The notes under the pieces were generated by a model, which was not told the origin of the DNA, searched no databases, and was given only the letters and a program-made list of their open reading frames with translations. DNA of 64,000 nt from Halichondria panicea (Eukaryota > Porifera > Demospongiae > Suberitida > Halichondriidae): NCBI RefSeq assembly GCF_963675165.1, contig NC_087391.1, positions 5,798,126 to 5,862,125 on the forward strand, written 5' to 3'. Shown piece after piece: positions 11,976-24,800 of the stretch. A program made the translations under genes and the position numbers. Position 1 is the stretch's first letter. Every line of letters starts with the position of its first letter.

Positions 11976-12362
11976 GTCAGCTCACCTAAAGAACAGTAGT
12001 AGAGTAGCTACAAACTTACTAGATCTATATAGCAATAAAGAAATTATAAGCTACACTGCATATGTAATGATTCTGCTTTGCTAGAGCTGATAGAGCAACA
12101 GCCTTTGCTCAACTCACAGAGATGCTTTGAACTGCAAGAACAAGTGGTAATGGAATAGGCTGACCTCATATCCACAAACCTTATATGGTTTTGAATCCTT
12201 TTGTGGCAAGCGTGCAGAGTACGGATGCCACATAATTATGCATACTGAGATGTTGGCAACTAAACACACTGTGACAGCGGTAACACTCACAAATCATGTG
12301 TACACAATAAATAACTTTCAACGAAACAGTGAGAAGGGATAAGAAGGGTTTTGCTAGTGAAG
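11976..12362. other. Spacer between two minus-strand genes
   Basis: This contains the upstream region of the mucin-like gene and the 3' flank of MRM2. I see no coding exon, RNA gene or array in it. Confidence 0.5.
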
Positions 12363-14818
12363 TTAGGTGCTATGATATTGTTCAGCATAAATAAAAAGTT
12401 CAGAGGAGCTTTGTCGAGTTGACTGTAACCGGCACTCCTTAGTAAAGCTGAAGTTAGCTTTCAACCGACTTCTAAACACTGAAAATAGTGTGGAAAACCC
12501 ATTAAAATCCAGAGCCAACTAAAGCAGAGTATGCACGCACCATTAGCTAGAGGCCCCTGCCATAACTTGCAGAGGAACACGCCGCCCTCCTTTAGAACAG
12601 AGTGGGATAAGGCCAGTGCTGACTCAGCTAGTTGCTGTAGAGATGAGAAATGTGAGAGGTCAACTCAACAACAAGAGGTAGTCAAGATGAGTACACACAT
12701 TGCCAGGTTGGGCATTAGATTAATTACAGCTTGATTGAGGACCTGCCAAGCAGCCAATGGAGGGAGGACACACACAAACACTATTAAGCTAGCCAGTAGA
12801 CATGTATGTGTGGGTACCCTAACCAGGTCACCATATACACCTCACACCATATGTAGCAGTACATACCATGATCTTCTGGTGATCCATCTCACGTATACCA
12901 GAGGCATTAGGAGCCATGTCACTGCAGCAAGCAAGCACACTGTTATGCAGTATATGTGTATATATACTAGTACAGAGGTTTGCAGAATGTTTGCAGCAAG
13001 TGCTGTGCAAATTAAGAGCTAGTGTACACTGTGGAGTAGCATAATAACATAATAATATAGACATTGTACTAGCAATGTGGTGAGAGGCTATAAGATACCA
13101 CTGATGTAATAATTAGTATTGAATAGTGTTCTGCGTGCTTACTGTAGATGCAGAGATGTTGAGCTACTTACGATAACAATGCCACCTGCTGAGTATGCTA
13201 TAGTTTGTTTTGGCTGTGGCTATATATCCCCGTTTTTTATACTTTTATTTCGCACATGAAAAACTTTTGCGAACGAGTGACCCATATTGCGTCTAACTAT
13301 TGCGTTCTGGCAGGGACTTGTGTCATACTCATACCAGTGCCAGTATAAGGTTTTTTATTTTTGTGAAGTGATCGACGCTCGGCAAAATATTCTATCTATA
13401 AACCACAGAGTACATTGGCTCTTAAAAGCTTTGCAGAGTACTGTTGCAAAGATTCTGCAAACCTTGTGTAAGTAGAACAAGAAGTCACTGAGCTCTACTA
13501 TACATGCAGACCTCATAACCACATCAGCCCCTCGACGTCCCAACAGCTCTCTCACTCTCTCTTGTACTAGAGGGTCAGTCACATCACTGCCACCCATCAC
13601 CAGCACCCCAGGCAGATCAGCAATCTCTATGGGGGGGGGGTAGGGAGGGCACAGTGGGGGGTATGTACAAATGCTCTCGAGACAAATTGCTCAATTAAAT
13701 AATCAAACCACTCAACAACCTCATTCAATAACAACAATGTTATCTCAAGTTCTTAGGAACCACAATACATTAATGGGATGCACACAAGCCATCAGGATGC
13801 ACTCACTGACCTTGAATGTCCAGAGCCACCACCATCCCACCTATATAGAGTGTTGCTAGGTAACTATCAGTACCCCACCCACACACATGACCACAATTAG
13901 AGGCACCAGCAGCACACACAGACACACTTACCAGGCCTCAGCCCACCACTAACTAATGTATGTAAGGGCTATAATAGAGTTTCAGATTCAACCTCAAGCA
14001 AAACATTAGAGGAAGCATTCCCACCCACCTTGAGTGTTGGTTGAGGTGGTGGTCACCCTCTGAGCTGCCACCTGGGACCATGCCCCAGGGCTAGCACCAC
14101 AGTCAACCCTCTGAGCTGCCACCTGGGACCATGCCCCAGGGCTAGCACCACAGTCAACCTGCAGCAGACACTTCCTACCATCATGCTTCACTAGTGCAGG
14201 GGATTCACTGCATATCAGCAAACACAAACACCTAATAATAGTGAGTGGGTGGGTGCTGGGAGACACAACACTGGAAGACACCGGATATAGTGGGAAAGAA
14301 AAGGGGAGAGTTGGGGGGGGGGGAGTGGGGGCTTCACTGGTTAGTGTGGAACACATACTGACAGTGGCTCTGCTGGCTAGGGTAGGATCTCACCACCACA
14401 GCTGGGGGCTTCACTGGTTAGTGTGGAACACATACTGACAGTGGCTCTGCTGGCTAGGGTAGGATCTCACCACTACAGCTGGGGGCTTCACTGGTTAGTG
14501 TGGAACACATACTGACAGTGGCTCTGCTGGCTAGGGTAGAATCTCACCACTACAGCTCCTTTGTTTAGGAAGCGGAACTTATCGTCCAGTTCAATCAGTT
14601 TGTAGGCACTCCGACAACGATACTGCTCCACAACTGCCCTCTTTACCAGCGGATCCTGCATAGCAACAGTGCATAGCAACACAGTGATCAGAGAGAGACC
14701 TCACCTTCTGTTGTCGGTGCAGCCATTTGTTGGAGCTTGTTCCTTTAGCTCTCGTGCCAAGCAGTGGTCCTCGTAGATGCTTCAGTAACTCTAGTCTCCA
14801 GTGCACTAATGTCTTCAT
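12363..14818 (-). CDS. MRM2: rRNA 2'-O-methyltransferase MRM2 (FtsJ/RrmJ family)
   Basis: MRM2 methylates a uridine ribose in the mitochondrial large-subunit rRNA. Exons: 14705-14818, 14548-14655, 14029-14158, 13811-13840, 13512-13626, 12867-12921, 12541-12634, 12363-12478. The RrmJ catalytic tetrad is complete: Lys in RCRSAYKL, Asp in SDMAPN, Lys in GGVFLCKLW, Glu in SSELFIYAEQYH. GRRGADVVMSDMAPNASG matches human MRM2 closely. The N terminus is basic, as expected for mitochondrial import. The SAM-binding motif (VDCGASPGAWSQVAAQR) is encoded twice in tandem in exon 3 by an exact 51-bp duplication, which is abnormal for the family. The donor after exon 5 (GTCTGC) is weak but gives the right frame. 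The intron after exon 2 carries extra donor copies. Confidence 0.9.
14057..14158 (-). repeat. In-frame 51-bp tandem duplication in MRM2 exon 3
   Basis: Two consecutive identical 51-bp units each encode the 17 residues VDCGASPGAWSQVAAQR, the SAM-binding loop. The first copy starts exactly at the splice acceptor. Confidence 0.92.
14330..14556 (-). repeat. About 77-bp repeat with copies of the MRM2 exon 2 donor
   Basis: Three units of about 77 bp lie in the MRM2 intron. On the minus strand each contains AGCTGTAGTGGTGAGAT, that is, the last bases of exon 2 and its GTGAGA donor. The functional donor at 14542-14547 is the first of the series, and two more potential donors follow downstream. Confidence 0.85.
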
Positions 14819-15185
14819 GTGTTATGTGTGTTGTGGTATACAGTAATCACATAATAAAGGAACACACCATTCTGGAGAGTTGGGGCTCATGCCTGAATAC
14901 TACTTTTTACTGCAACGATCTTTCGAATTTTCAATTCATAAATTGTTAAGAGAAAATTCGGCATGGAATGTGCATACTACTGCGCATGCGCATTTTGCAA
15001 TAGGACAAACATAATTATTTAGCTTACACAAAGTGCTATAATTATGTACAAAATGAAGTGGAGGACTGACAGGCAATAATACACAACCATTGTTCACACT
15101 CAATCATTACTGACAATGTTATAGTTATAGTTCAATACGTGCTGGCTAGTAACAGTCGCCCTAGCAGCCTTGGATACAGCACACT
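14819..15185. promoter_or_regulatory. Upstream region of MRM2 with NRF1-like palindrome
   Basis: The palindrome TGCGCATGCGCA lies at 14981-14992, about 165 bp upstream of the MRM2 start codon. It fits the NRF1 (alpha-PAL) consensus, which in animals often drives genes for mitochondrial function. That suits MRM2. Binding is not shown by sequence alone. Confidence 0.5.
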
Positions 15186-15191
15186 AGCATC

Positions 15192-15286
15192 CAGACAAAG
15201 ATCCACCAAGGACAGAAGAGGCAGATGATGAAATGGAGGAGATGGTTGGTAGAGTCTTGCTGTACCACCGTCGTGTGGATCTGCAG
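15192..15286 (+). CDS. Possible small exon of unknown gene
   Basis: An open stretch encodes HPDKDPPRTEEADDEMEEMV followed by GRVLLYHRRVDLQ and ends at a GTGAGG donor. Amino-acid composition looks coding, and an acceptor-like CACTAG precedes it. The donor region is duplicated: the 50-bp stretch from GTGAGGGGAGGTCATG occurs twice, near 15287 and 15340. I cannot connect it to a second coding exon; candidate acceptors downstream soon reach stops, and an AATAAA lies near 15516. It may be a short gene, a non-coding transcript or a remnant. Confidence 0.25.
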
Positions 15287-15544
15287 GTGAGGGGAGGTCA
15301 TGTGATTGTGGGTATATACATAATGGTCATGATTACAGGTGAGGGGAGGTCATGTGATTGTGGGTATATACACAATGGTCACGATTGCAGTGTATTTGCA
15401 CAGAGAATTGCCAACAGCAAAACCACAATTAGATTGTTAACCTGCACTTTAGAAGAGCCAATAATGCCACATCTGATTCTACAAAAATAATTCTAGTGCA
15501 GATCTGAGAAGAGTAAAATAAAGACAGAACCTAAAAAGGCAAGT

Positions 15545-16150
15545 TGGGTCGTCAAACGGTACTTAACAGGAGTTATGAAATTTAGGGAAATTATTTGTAA
15601 AGAAATGAAGAGTCCCCTAAGAGGGAATCAAAGTGATCTACTAAGCCACCACCCTAACCACTAAGCCACACCTATTCTGTCCCAAAGCTATCACTATTTA
15701 TGCCCTACCCAGAGATATCGTGATTGCAGTGCACTTCCAAATAGCTACCTCTTGAAAAATGTTTAGACTAAGAAATTATTATCTACAATTTAATGCACAT
15801 CAACTATGTACATGTAATAGGAAGTAAGCACAGACACATGTATGATATGATTAGCGTCTACAACCAGGTAACCAGTATTCATTACTCCTATCATTGTGTA
15901 CTATACTCCCCTTAGTGATTCCTGCACACACAAAAGGTTAGGGTCAAACACAGCTGCCAAGCCAAGCTGCCATATGCTCAGCTAAAAGTTAATGTATAAG
16001 TATTGCAAGTTCTAATCTAAAGGTGCTGATTTTAAGACCACTTTGAAAGTAAACAAGTAGAAAGGTTTGGGAAACAGTTTCAGTTCCACCAACACAGCCA
16101 GCCACCTATACACATCATCATTACACTAGTAATCACAAACACAAACACTT
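15545..16150. other. Gene-poor stretch with a tRNA-like SINE fragment
   Basis: No coding exon is convincing here. At about 15606-15672 the minus strand reads TGTGGCTTAGTGGTTAGGGT and later TTTGATTCCC, matching tRNA-type A-box and B-box promoters. A related copy lies at 48368-48435. The rest is AT-rich and unassigned. Confidence 0.5.
15606..15672 (-). mobile_element. tRNA-derived SINE-like fragment
   Basis: The A box TGGCTTAGTGG and a B-box-like GATTCC are about 35 bp apart on the minus strand. The first 28 bp match the + strand at 48368-48398 with few changes. Two related copies at unrelated sites indicate a dispersed SINE family; the tails cannot be delimited. Confidence 0.5.
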
Positions 16151-16177
16151 GTTATCATAAACAGTTAAAGCCTGAAA

Positions 16178-16464
16178 TTATTGCTTCAGTACACACGAAC
16201 ACTCTCCCCCATACAACGCTAACTGTAAGACCAACAAAAGAAGCACTCCCACAAACAAACAAACAAACTAACCGCTGAGGGCTGTGATTGCACGACCACC
16301 ACGTTGTTGCTGGTCTGCTGTTGAGCCTGGGGGGCATAGCCGGGTCCTGGTTGGTACCCCTGCTGCGGCTGGGGGTAGCCTTGTTGTTGTGGGGGGTAGC
16401 CTTGTTGTGGCTGCTGGGCATACGGGGAATAGCCAGGGGGCCCAGGCTGTTGTTGGTACGCCAT
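16178..16464 (-). CDS. Small Gln/Pro/Gly/Tyr-rich protein
   Basis: Exon 16273-16464 begins MAYQQQPGPPGYSPYAQQPQ and continues with GYPPQQQGYPQPQQGYQPGP, then a conserved-looking QTSNNVVVVQSQPSA. YPPQQ-type repeats of this kind occur in many intracellular membrane-associated proteins. A GTTAGT donor and a strong acceptor (CTTTTGTTGGTCTTACAG) flank a 50-bp intron; splicing gives the tail LALYGGECSCVLKQ, ending at 16178. Without splicing the tail is VSLFVCLWECFFCWSYS. Both endings are cysteine-containing and I cannot decide between them. The Met at 16464 is the first ATG. Function unknown. Confidence 0.55.
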
Positions 16465-16937
16465 TGCAATCACAGAACCTGGGTAGGGAAGGAGAGATAG
16501 AATAAAGGGAAGTCAGTTGCTTAAAATATTACAATCAGTACAGATATATAGCTTGTATCCATGTATCAGGCTTGCATGTAGAAATGTAGAAAGCTTGCAC
16601 ACACACACATAGTTTAATGCATGCAGTCTTATGGCATACCTTTGGTTGACAGTAACTGGTAGAGAAGCTGCGCTGATCCACGCACACAGTGCAGTACAGT
16701 ACAATCACAGTATATATATAGACCTTCAAGAAGCAGTTATATCTGGCTAGGCTGGGGCAGATCCTTGTTTGGTATGATGGCCCACCCACATAAAGGAGGA
16801 AGCAAGGGGCTGGTTGAGCAGGTTGAGCAGCCCCGCCTACAAACACTCCAGCTAACATTTATTATAGTCTGGCCGGCTAAACAGAAGCTCTGTTGAAGAC
16901 ACGGGATATGCAAGTGGAGCTCAGATAGCAGACAAAG
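16465..16937. promoter_or_regulatory. Divergent spacer between the GYP-rich gene and ADPGK
   Basis: This 473-bp stretch separates two divergent start codons. It probably contains both promoters and untranslated exons. No protein similarity seen in any frame. Confidence 0.4.
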
Positions 16938-18624
16938 ATGTACGGGCAGTGTTTAGTCTCTCTGTTGTTCCTGGTCCTGGCCTACCGCATCCAGCACACC
17001 GACTACAATGCTGCCGACATTGAGCGTGTCCTGAACGGTCTGCTCAGAGAGGAGACCTTCAGAGAAGTCAGTCATGCCACTCACCGTGTTGCTATTGGTT
17101 TTGGGTCCTGTGTCGATGTGGTTAGCGATGGTTTGGAGGTCCTGGGAGCGTTAGAGATACAACCTCCCCAGAGGCCAGCCCACTACGATACTGTCTCCAA
17201 TGAGAACGAGCTAGCTGAGGGATTCGCTTATTTCTTCCAATATGGAGCTGCTGCGGAGTGAGTGGATTGTGTGTATTGTCTATACATGTCAATAATAGTG
17301 TATTGTGTTTATACCACACGTACTCACACGCATATTCACCTCATAGCTGTACATGGTTTATATGATAAACGTCAGGAGTGCTTAGCAACCTCTAATATCT
17401 AATAATAATAACGCATGTAGACGTGTCAAGATTGCATTATTAGAACTCAACGTTACTTTACAAGGATTCACTAGTGGCCTATTAACATACGATTGTGCTG
17501 GTACTAACTCATTTGTCATACCCTGCAGACGGTTTGTGAGTGATCGTGCTCTCTTCCAGAGCTGGGTGGATGCAGCCAAGTCCCTCCCCTCCACTTCCCT
17601 GGCTATTGGAGGGAATGCCCCGGTCATGGCTCACCGGTTGGCCCTGGAGGGATGGAAGGTCCTACTAGGATCTGTCATGAAGGAAGACACAGTCAAGATG
17701 TTGCACAAATCAATCAAAGTTGCTGGCAATGCATCACAAGCTTTGAGAGACGATGTTCATCTGCTACTAGAATACGATCTTGGTAGTGAGTGGGGAAAAT
17801 ACGTTTCCCCCAGAGCAAATCGTTACATTGTCCATAGCGACTACTCCAACATGATGTTAGACTCGTTAGACTCTTTTGTGGCTTCTTTGGAGGACTTTAA
17901 CCCTACGCTAGTGATTATTGGTGGTCTGCAGATGCTCGATAATTCTCCATATGATCCTGACATCCGCACAGCCAAACTCAAACAGCTGTCTAAAGTGTTG
18001 GCAAGGCTACCAAAGAACACTAAAATACATTTTGAAATGGCCTCCTTCACAGAACACCGACTGATGGACGAACTGGTTGAGTATATTATCCCCTATGCTG
18101 ATTCTCTGGGAATGAACGAACAAGAACTAGCCAATCTGTGTTACTTTATAGAGGCTGGTAATATCACCACGGTAGCAGACCCCTATCCTAGAGTAGCCAC
18201 CGCCCTGGATCAGACCAGACATCTACTCAACCTGCTATCACAGAGACAATCTCGTAATACTAGAACTGTGTCGCGTATTCACGTCCACACCCTAGCCTTC
18301 CAAGCTCTCCTCGTCACCAAACACTCAACCTGGAGGAGCATGCACGCTGCCATTGCTAAGGCATCACTCACAGCTAACAGACATGTGTGCAAGTCCCCTA
18401 GGATTAACACAAGGAACGCTCGGTTGATAATGGATGATTCATTCTCTGTTAGTAGGGACACGAATGCACAGAGGATGCCGTTTATTGACTCTGCCCCTAT
18501 CTCCTGTTGGAACGAGGCACTGGGTCGTATCTGTGTGGCTCCTAACCTGGTGTGTACCAAGGTGTTGCAGACTGGTGGAGGAGGGGACAATGTGTCCGCC
18601 GCAGGCCTGGCTCTACAAGTGTGA
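16938..18624 (+). CDS. ADPGK: ADP-dependent glucokinase
   Basis: ADPGK phosphorylates glucose with ADP as donor; the animal enzyme sits at the ER. Two exons: 16938-17257 and 17529-18624, joined through a split Glu codon to give AAERFVSDRALF. The N terminus (MYGQCLVSLLFLVLAYRIQH) is a signal or anchor sequence, as in vertebrate ADPGK. Conserved stretches include VAIGFGSCVDVV, the substrate region LAIGGNAPVMAHRLA, and TLVIIGGLQMLD. The C-terminal ribokinase-fold motif TGGGGDNVSAAGL contains the catalytic Asp. Total length, about 470 residues, is normal. The large second exon is unusual here, where most genes are finely split. Confidence 0.93.
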
Positions 18625-18892
18625 GGACACTCTGTGGACTGTTGTGTTAGTGCTGCTTCAGTGACCTTGATCTATAGCTAGTACTTTGTGTTTTTATGTA
18701 AAGACAATCTACCATTAATTATGTACATGTAAAGTTGTTTCAATCATACTAAGCCGACAATGAATTATAAAAACATTATAAAAACCTTATTGTGTGGGGG
18801 ATACATACATAATATAAAAGTGTTAAAATAATGTGCAGCAGCTGTATAATTAACTACTCAGAGTATATTAATGTTCATCACTGGACAGGCTG
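18625..18892. other. 3' spacer between convergent ADPGK and the large WAP/Kunitz gene
   Basis: AT-rich 3' flanks of two convergent genes. I see no additional coding sequence. Confidence 0.5.
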
Positions 18893-21800
18893 TTAGTCCA
18901 GGGGCACCTTGACAGTCTCATATGAGGCATTCTTAGTGTAGGCCACCCTCGAGTCGTAGTCATTCTGGGAGGAGGGGTTAGATTATATACATGCGGTGCT
19001 CATGGATTATTTTAAGGACCTCTCTAGCTGTACACTCACCGTGCTGACGTCGTACCCTGAACCCTTGCCTGCCTTCTTGTTCTTACAGCACACCACCACA
19101 GTCTACAGACGAGGGAGGGAGTCAACACACACACAGCAACAACCATAGACAACACATGTACACCGCACACAGACAATAGCTACACACACCCACAGCAAGG
19201 TAATGGACTCACCATGATGATGGCCACGATAGCCACAACAGTCAGTACCAGAGCAACTACAATCACAGCAATGATCCACGGAGCAAACTCAACCACACCA
19301 CTCCTCTCTGCCACCACTATATCACCAGAGGGCTGCAGGACACTGCTACCAAACCTGATCACTATGGCATCACTGCCAAACTGTGGGGGGGGGGGGTAAA
19401 TTGGATGCGGTTTAATGTAGACACTTACGTCTTGTTCTAGCTGACTCAGCAAGACGGTCAGGTTAGCGTTGCTTGTGTCGGAGGAATCAGATAACTCTAC
19501 AATGATGATGACACTGCCCTTCTCCACCTGTAACCAAGGCAACAATCTCTCACTGTATCAGAGCCACTACAGCATACCCACCGTTACTTCAGTGATCTGC
19601 TCTTGCTTGAGGTTGAGTGTATCCTTGTACATGAGAAGCAGTGTTCGAGTCACTTCACTGCGTGACAGAGGAGATCATGACTTGTGTAACACTCTATACA
19701 GCCTATAGCCTAGCGTGTTGTTCTGATAAGCAAACAGTTTGGAAAGCTGCTTTCGGGAGGTCATAACTTCACCAAAAATCAAGCATTCTGTAGCTCAATA
19801 GTGATGCTATGATTATGCCTCACTAACCGTTGTAGCTCCTCCTTAGCATTGTCATCAGTCACTATGCTGTCAAAGTCTCCGTTGAAGGGCATCCTCACTG
19901 TGGTTCTGTGACAACACAATCATCATTAGACTATCTGTATTCATGACAATAACATACGGTTGTCTAATAGGTGCTGTGGAAGAGCAGTCCTTTCTTGTGC
20001 AGTTGAGAGCTCCAAATGAACACTTGCTGTGAGTGAGAAGAACCTTAATAAACACACCCACACCACCCACACACACACCCACACCACCCACACTACCCAC
20101 ACCCACACACACACCACCCACACACACACACCATCTAATACTCACCATCTGATGCATTCATCATCAAACACTCCTCCATGCTCCACCCTCATAGCATTGA
20201 TGGAGCACCCGGCTGTAACGTGTACAGGTCATGTGACATATTGTAGTACTATCAAGTAGCTACTGAATACATGCAGTGGGAAATCGGACATTCGCAACAC
20301 AAGTTATGGCCTATCAAAGTTAGCTGGTACACTTACTTGGACAACGGTCATTAGTGCAATACTCCTCACGAGGCCATCCTGGCGTGCAGAAACTATGGAA
20401 ACAAGAATATAATATTCCGTACACACACACACTAGCTATTGACCCACCAACTGTTGCATCCGTCTCTGTCCGGGTATGTATCACCAAATGGTATCAAACT
20501 CGATCGATCGTCATCTCTCAACTGACAGCCTATTAATTATTATAATTATGTGTCACTATAATTATAAGTGGGTGTGGTCTTACCGCAAGTGGGCCTTTCC
20601 CGGGCTCCCACTGTGACAGGATAACCATCGTGAATATCCACACACCAACAGTATTCATTGTAGCATTGGACAGGGGCAAAGGTTCCATCGCTATCACACT
20701 CGGGTACAAAGGTCGTGTCGGCCACACCCACACGTGTTCGTCTCAATGCCTGACAGAGTGGAGTGATGGGTCGACCACGTGTACACTGGTTAGATCCACA
20801 GCTAGTAGGACAACACAGGCCATCATCACTGCAGTCTCTGTTAGTAGAGCAGCTATCTTCCTCACAGTCCACCAGGCGGTCAGTGATGGGGGGGCACTCA
20901 CGAGGGGTCTCTGAGATATACTGGGTGTTGGGGGGTAGGGTATTGCAGCCCTGCTCATCAGAGCGGTCCCGGCAGTCAATATAGTCGTCACAGCGGAAGT
21001 TGGCAGGCAGACACTCCCCGGTGCCACACTCGAACCCACCATCACAGTCAGCTGAGTGGGGTTCAACTATCAGGCAGTGCATGGCCACAAGCAATGCATA
21101 CAATAGGTCAATACTGGGCCATAGGATAAGTGGGGAAGAAGGCATAATGTACAAACTTATATCAATTTAGCCCCTGGCTATAATGCAGTGGCGTACATGG
21201 TGGTTCGGGGCAGTCCCTCTCATCAGAGCCGTCCTCACAGTCCTGGAAGACATCACAGATCCTCTCCTCACTCACACACCCTGATCCATCTCTACACATC
21301 TTCTCATCATCCTCGCACTCTGTGGGGAGGTAACAAAGAATGAGGAGATGTTGACAACTCACCAATATCAGAGCAGGTTCCTCCGCAGCACGAGCCATCA
21401 GACACGAACTCTGAACCCTGGGGGCACGCTATCGCGGGACAGCTAATGCCCTAGAGGAAGAGAGTAGATTTTATCAAAGAATTATCCTTCAATGAACCTA
21501 TCAACACAGGCTACTACATCCCACTCACCAGACACTCATCCACGTAATCCCCACCAGGACTGCATCTGTCCACACACTCTGAACCATTCTGGAAGCGGTT
21601 CTCGTTACCATCACAACCACCATACCCAAACTGCTCACAGCGTCCGCTCGTGGCATTGAAGAAATAAGATGGTATATAAGCCCGACACATACCAGTGTCA
21701 GTTGGTAGCAGACAGAGGCCTGCAGGGGATATAGATTATGATAGGGTAAATGGGAGACATGTACAGCACAGCTACTGAAATTGGACGTTTCTAACACAGC

Positions 21801-24800
21801 CTATCAAAGTTAGCTCTGAAAAACAGGTCTATAGCCGATGGATAATGAGCCTGATAAAGTCCCAACAAAAAAAACATTATTATAGTATAAAAAGTACGTT
21901 TTAGTTTGGAAATTGGACAATTCTATCAAGTTAATTATAGGCAACCAAAGTTCTACAGCTACCATGCTCCTCTGTGTATAATGGTTTGGGGACTCTTTCA
22001 GTCGCCATAACTCGATTTCCGTGGGTTCAATTTCAACGATTTGTGATTAGCTGAAAGCTCAGAATGAAATGGTATATCAATGTACAATTTTGGCCAAAAT
22101 TTAATACCATGCATGCACAGGGCGAAAAATGATAAAATTAATGACCCCAGCCAAAGTTTAGTTTGAATGTCTCTTCATAAGCTTTCAGAAAATCATAAAA
22201 CTGTTGAAATTAGATCAACGATACTATAAAGTTATGGCTGCATGCTTGTCAACTACACCCCCTCTACTAGAGTAGCACTCACTATCTGGTTTGCATGATC
22301 GCAGACAGTCCCTCACTGTCTTATACTTGTTGTCATTGCCTCCACATCCTCCCCAGGTGAACCTCTTACAGGTGGCATCCAGGGGGTCATAATAGTAGGC
22401 GGGGTTAGACCCACGACATGGACCAGTGTCAGGCTCTGCACTACAGCGAGTGGGTTCCTCACAACCAATCCTAGTGCAGGACACTCCTCCATTATCACCA
22501 CACCAGCTGTATAGGGAAGAGGGGGGGTAACCACGCTACTATATAGTGTGTCCAGGACTGACCATGTGTTGCAACCATCAGAGGCTGGGAAGGATTGTCC
22601 AGGATAGTAGGTGGAGCCCTCGTAGGGACACGCTGCGCACACAAACACATTATTGATATTGATATCACTATTGAAATGGAACTAGCTACATGTACACCAC
22701 ACATGTAGTACGTGCGTATGATGACATGTTACAATCATCACTCACTGATGCAAGACGGCATGGTTCCAATGGGACTCCGGGGGGACGTGGGCAATCCAGT
22801 ATTAGTGTCCACACACCAACAGAAGGAGCCGTGACATTGAGTGGGGGCAAAGCTGCCATCAACAAAACAGTCAGGTAGGAACAGGCCTAATGGATGGCTA
22901 GCAGAACCAGATAGAGCAGCATCAATGGCATCTAATACAGCCAGACAAGGCCTGGTGGGTTGGACCGTCCCCTGGCATGTTCGACCACACCCACTACGAC
23001 AACACACCTCTCCATCGTCTGAACAATCATCATCAGCAGTACAAGAATCATCACTAATAACACAAGTGCCGAGGAAGTCAGTTGCCGAGGTAACGGGACA
23101 TGTGGAGGGTAGAGGATAATAGGGAATGGAGTCTGCCACTTGACAGGTTCGTCCACAGCCATTAGAGCAGCAGAGACTCCCTCCAGTGCAGTTATCATGA
23201 CTCCTACATGACTGTACGCAAGTACCAATAACATCACTGTCAGGGATTGGACACTGGAGGAACTCCAGGGGAGTGGGGCGATCTGTGCGTGCATGGTGGA
23301 TCCAATTATACAATGAAAGGAACTTTAGCCATCCTCGTAATTATGTATTATTGTTGCTATGGAGACTTACTTGTTCCACACATGTCAGTGACATTGGCAC
23401 GATCTGTTCCATTGAAGTACCAGGCGTTACAACCACCGCAATAGTTGGCTTGACAGACAGCATCAGGGAAGCTGGGACATCTGGAGACATCACAAGGGTT
23501 GGTGAAGCATAAAGCTAATGCACTGCCATCGTCACAGGTTGGGCCATCAACACAACCAGCGGTGACATCATTGCCTTCAGCATCATAGAAGACAGCATTG
23601 CAGCCTCCACAATAGTTGGACTCGCACTTGACGTTAGGAATGTTAGGACAAGAGCTAACGACACAGGGGTCAGCAATGCACCGCACAATAGGCACATCAG
23701 GGGGGCACTCGCCTTCAGCTGTGGGGGGCAGTGTGTGGGGTGATGTATGGGGGGCAGTGTGTGGGGAGTAGTGTGTGGGGGGTAGTGTGTGGGGGGTAGT
23801 GATACACAACCACGAAAAGTACACTATGAGTATCCTCATTCCTTACGTTCTCCCCCTACACAGACCCTGTTGCACTCCTCCTCTGTCTGGTATATATTGT
23901 AGCCCTCACTGCTCTGACATGGAATGTACCCAACATCAGTACATAGACCAAGCTCAAGGTTGAAGGTCCATCGTTGTTGAGGGGCAATCAAGCAGAGGGG
24001 CTCCTGATCATTAGGATAGATAGTAGCCAGACATGTGCCTACATAGAGAAGAGTCACTTCATACAAGATACCTCCCCACCACCACCCACACTCACTCGTG
24101 CTGTTGCAAGCTCTGAGGCAGTCTCCAATGTTCTCAAAGTTGTTCCTGTTTCCATCACAACCACCCCAGTCAAACTGAGAGCACACTCTGCGTGTCTGAT
24201 CGTACCAATAGCGAGGAACCACAGCATCACAGTCGCCCACATCAATAGGCTGGAAGCAACGGTCAGGACAGTAGCGATAAGTGCAGGCTATCGTTCTCTG
24301 CTCAGTGCAGGTGCTGTGTGGGAGAGGTGTGATGCAGTGGTGTATGAATACCACAGCTAGTTACCATGTACTGCATCCATCAGGAGACTCGAAGCTATCT
24401 CCAATAGCAATCATTCGATCATTAGGACCCTCACAGAACTCTATACACAGGTACAAACATCACTGACCACACAAAAATGGTTATTATTATATACGTAAAA
24501 ATAAACAGCCTAATAACAATTAAGGCTATATAATTATTGGTATGCCACAAGAAGTGCTCTATAAGTAACCAATATAAAGCTCACGTTCACAGTCAATCTG
24601 TGTGCAGATGATGTTACCATTCTCCCCACAGGTGCTGTAAGGAGACATGACATGACACGGTGGGTATACATGGCTGGAGCTTACCAAGTGTTGCAGTCAG
24701 TGGATGGCACTGTATGGTTGAGTGCATACACTACATCTCCCATAGTGCAACCTGTACACACGGACACACACACTAGCACACCAAGCCTCGTTACTATGGC

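Noticed and set aside
13287-13475. Plus-strand frame in an MRM2 intron
   Set aside because: Random open frame between two verified MRM2 exons.
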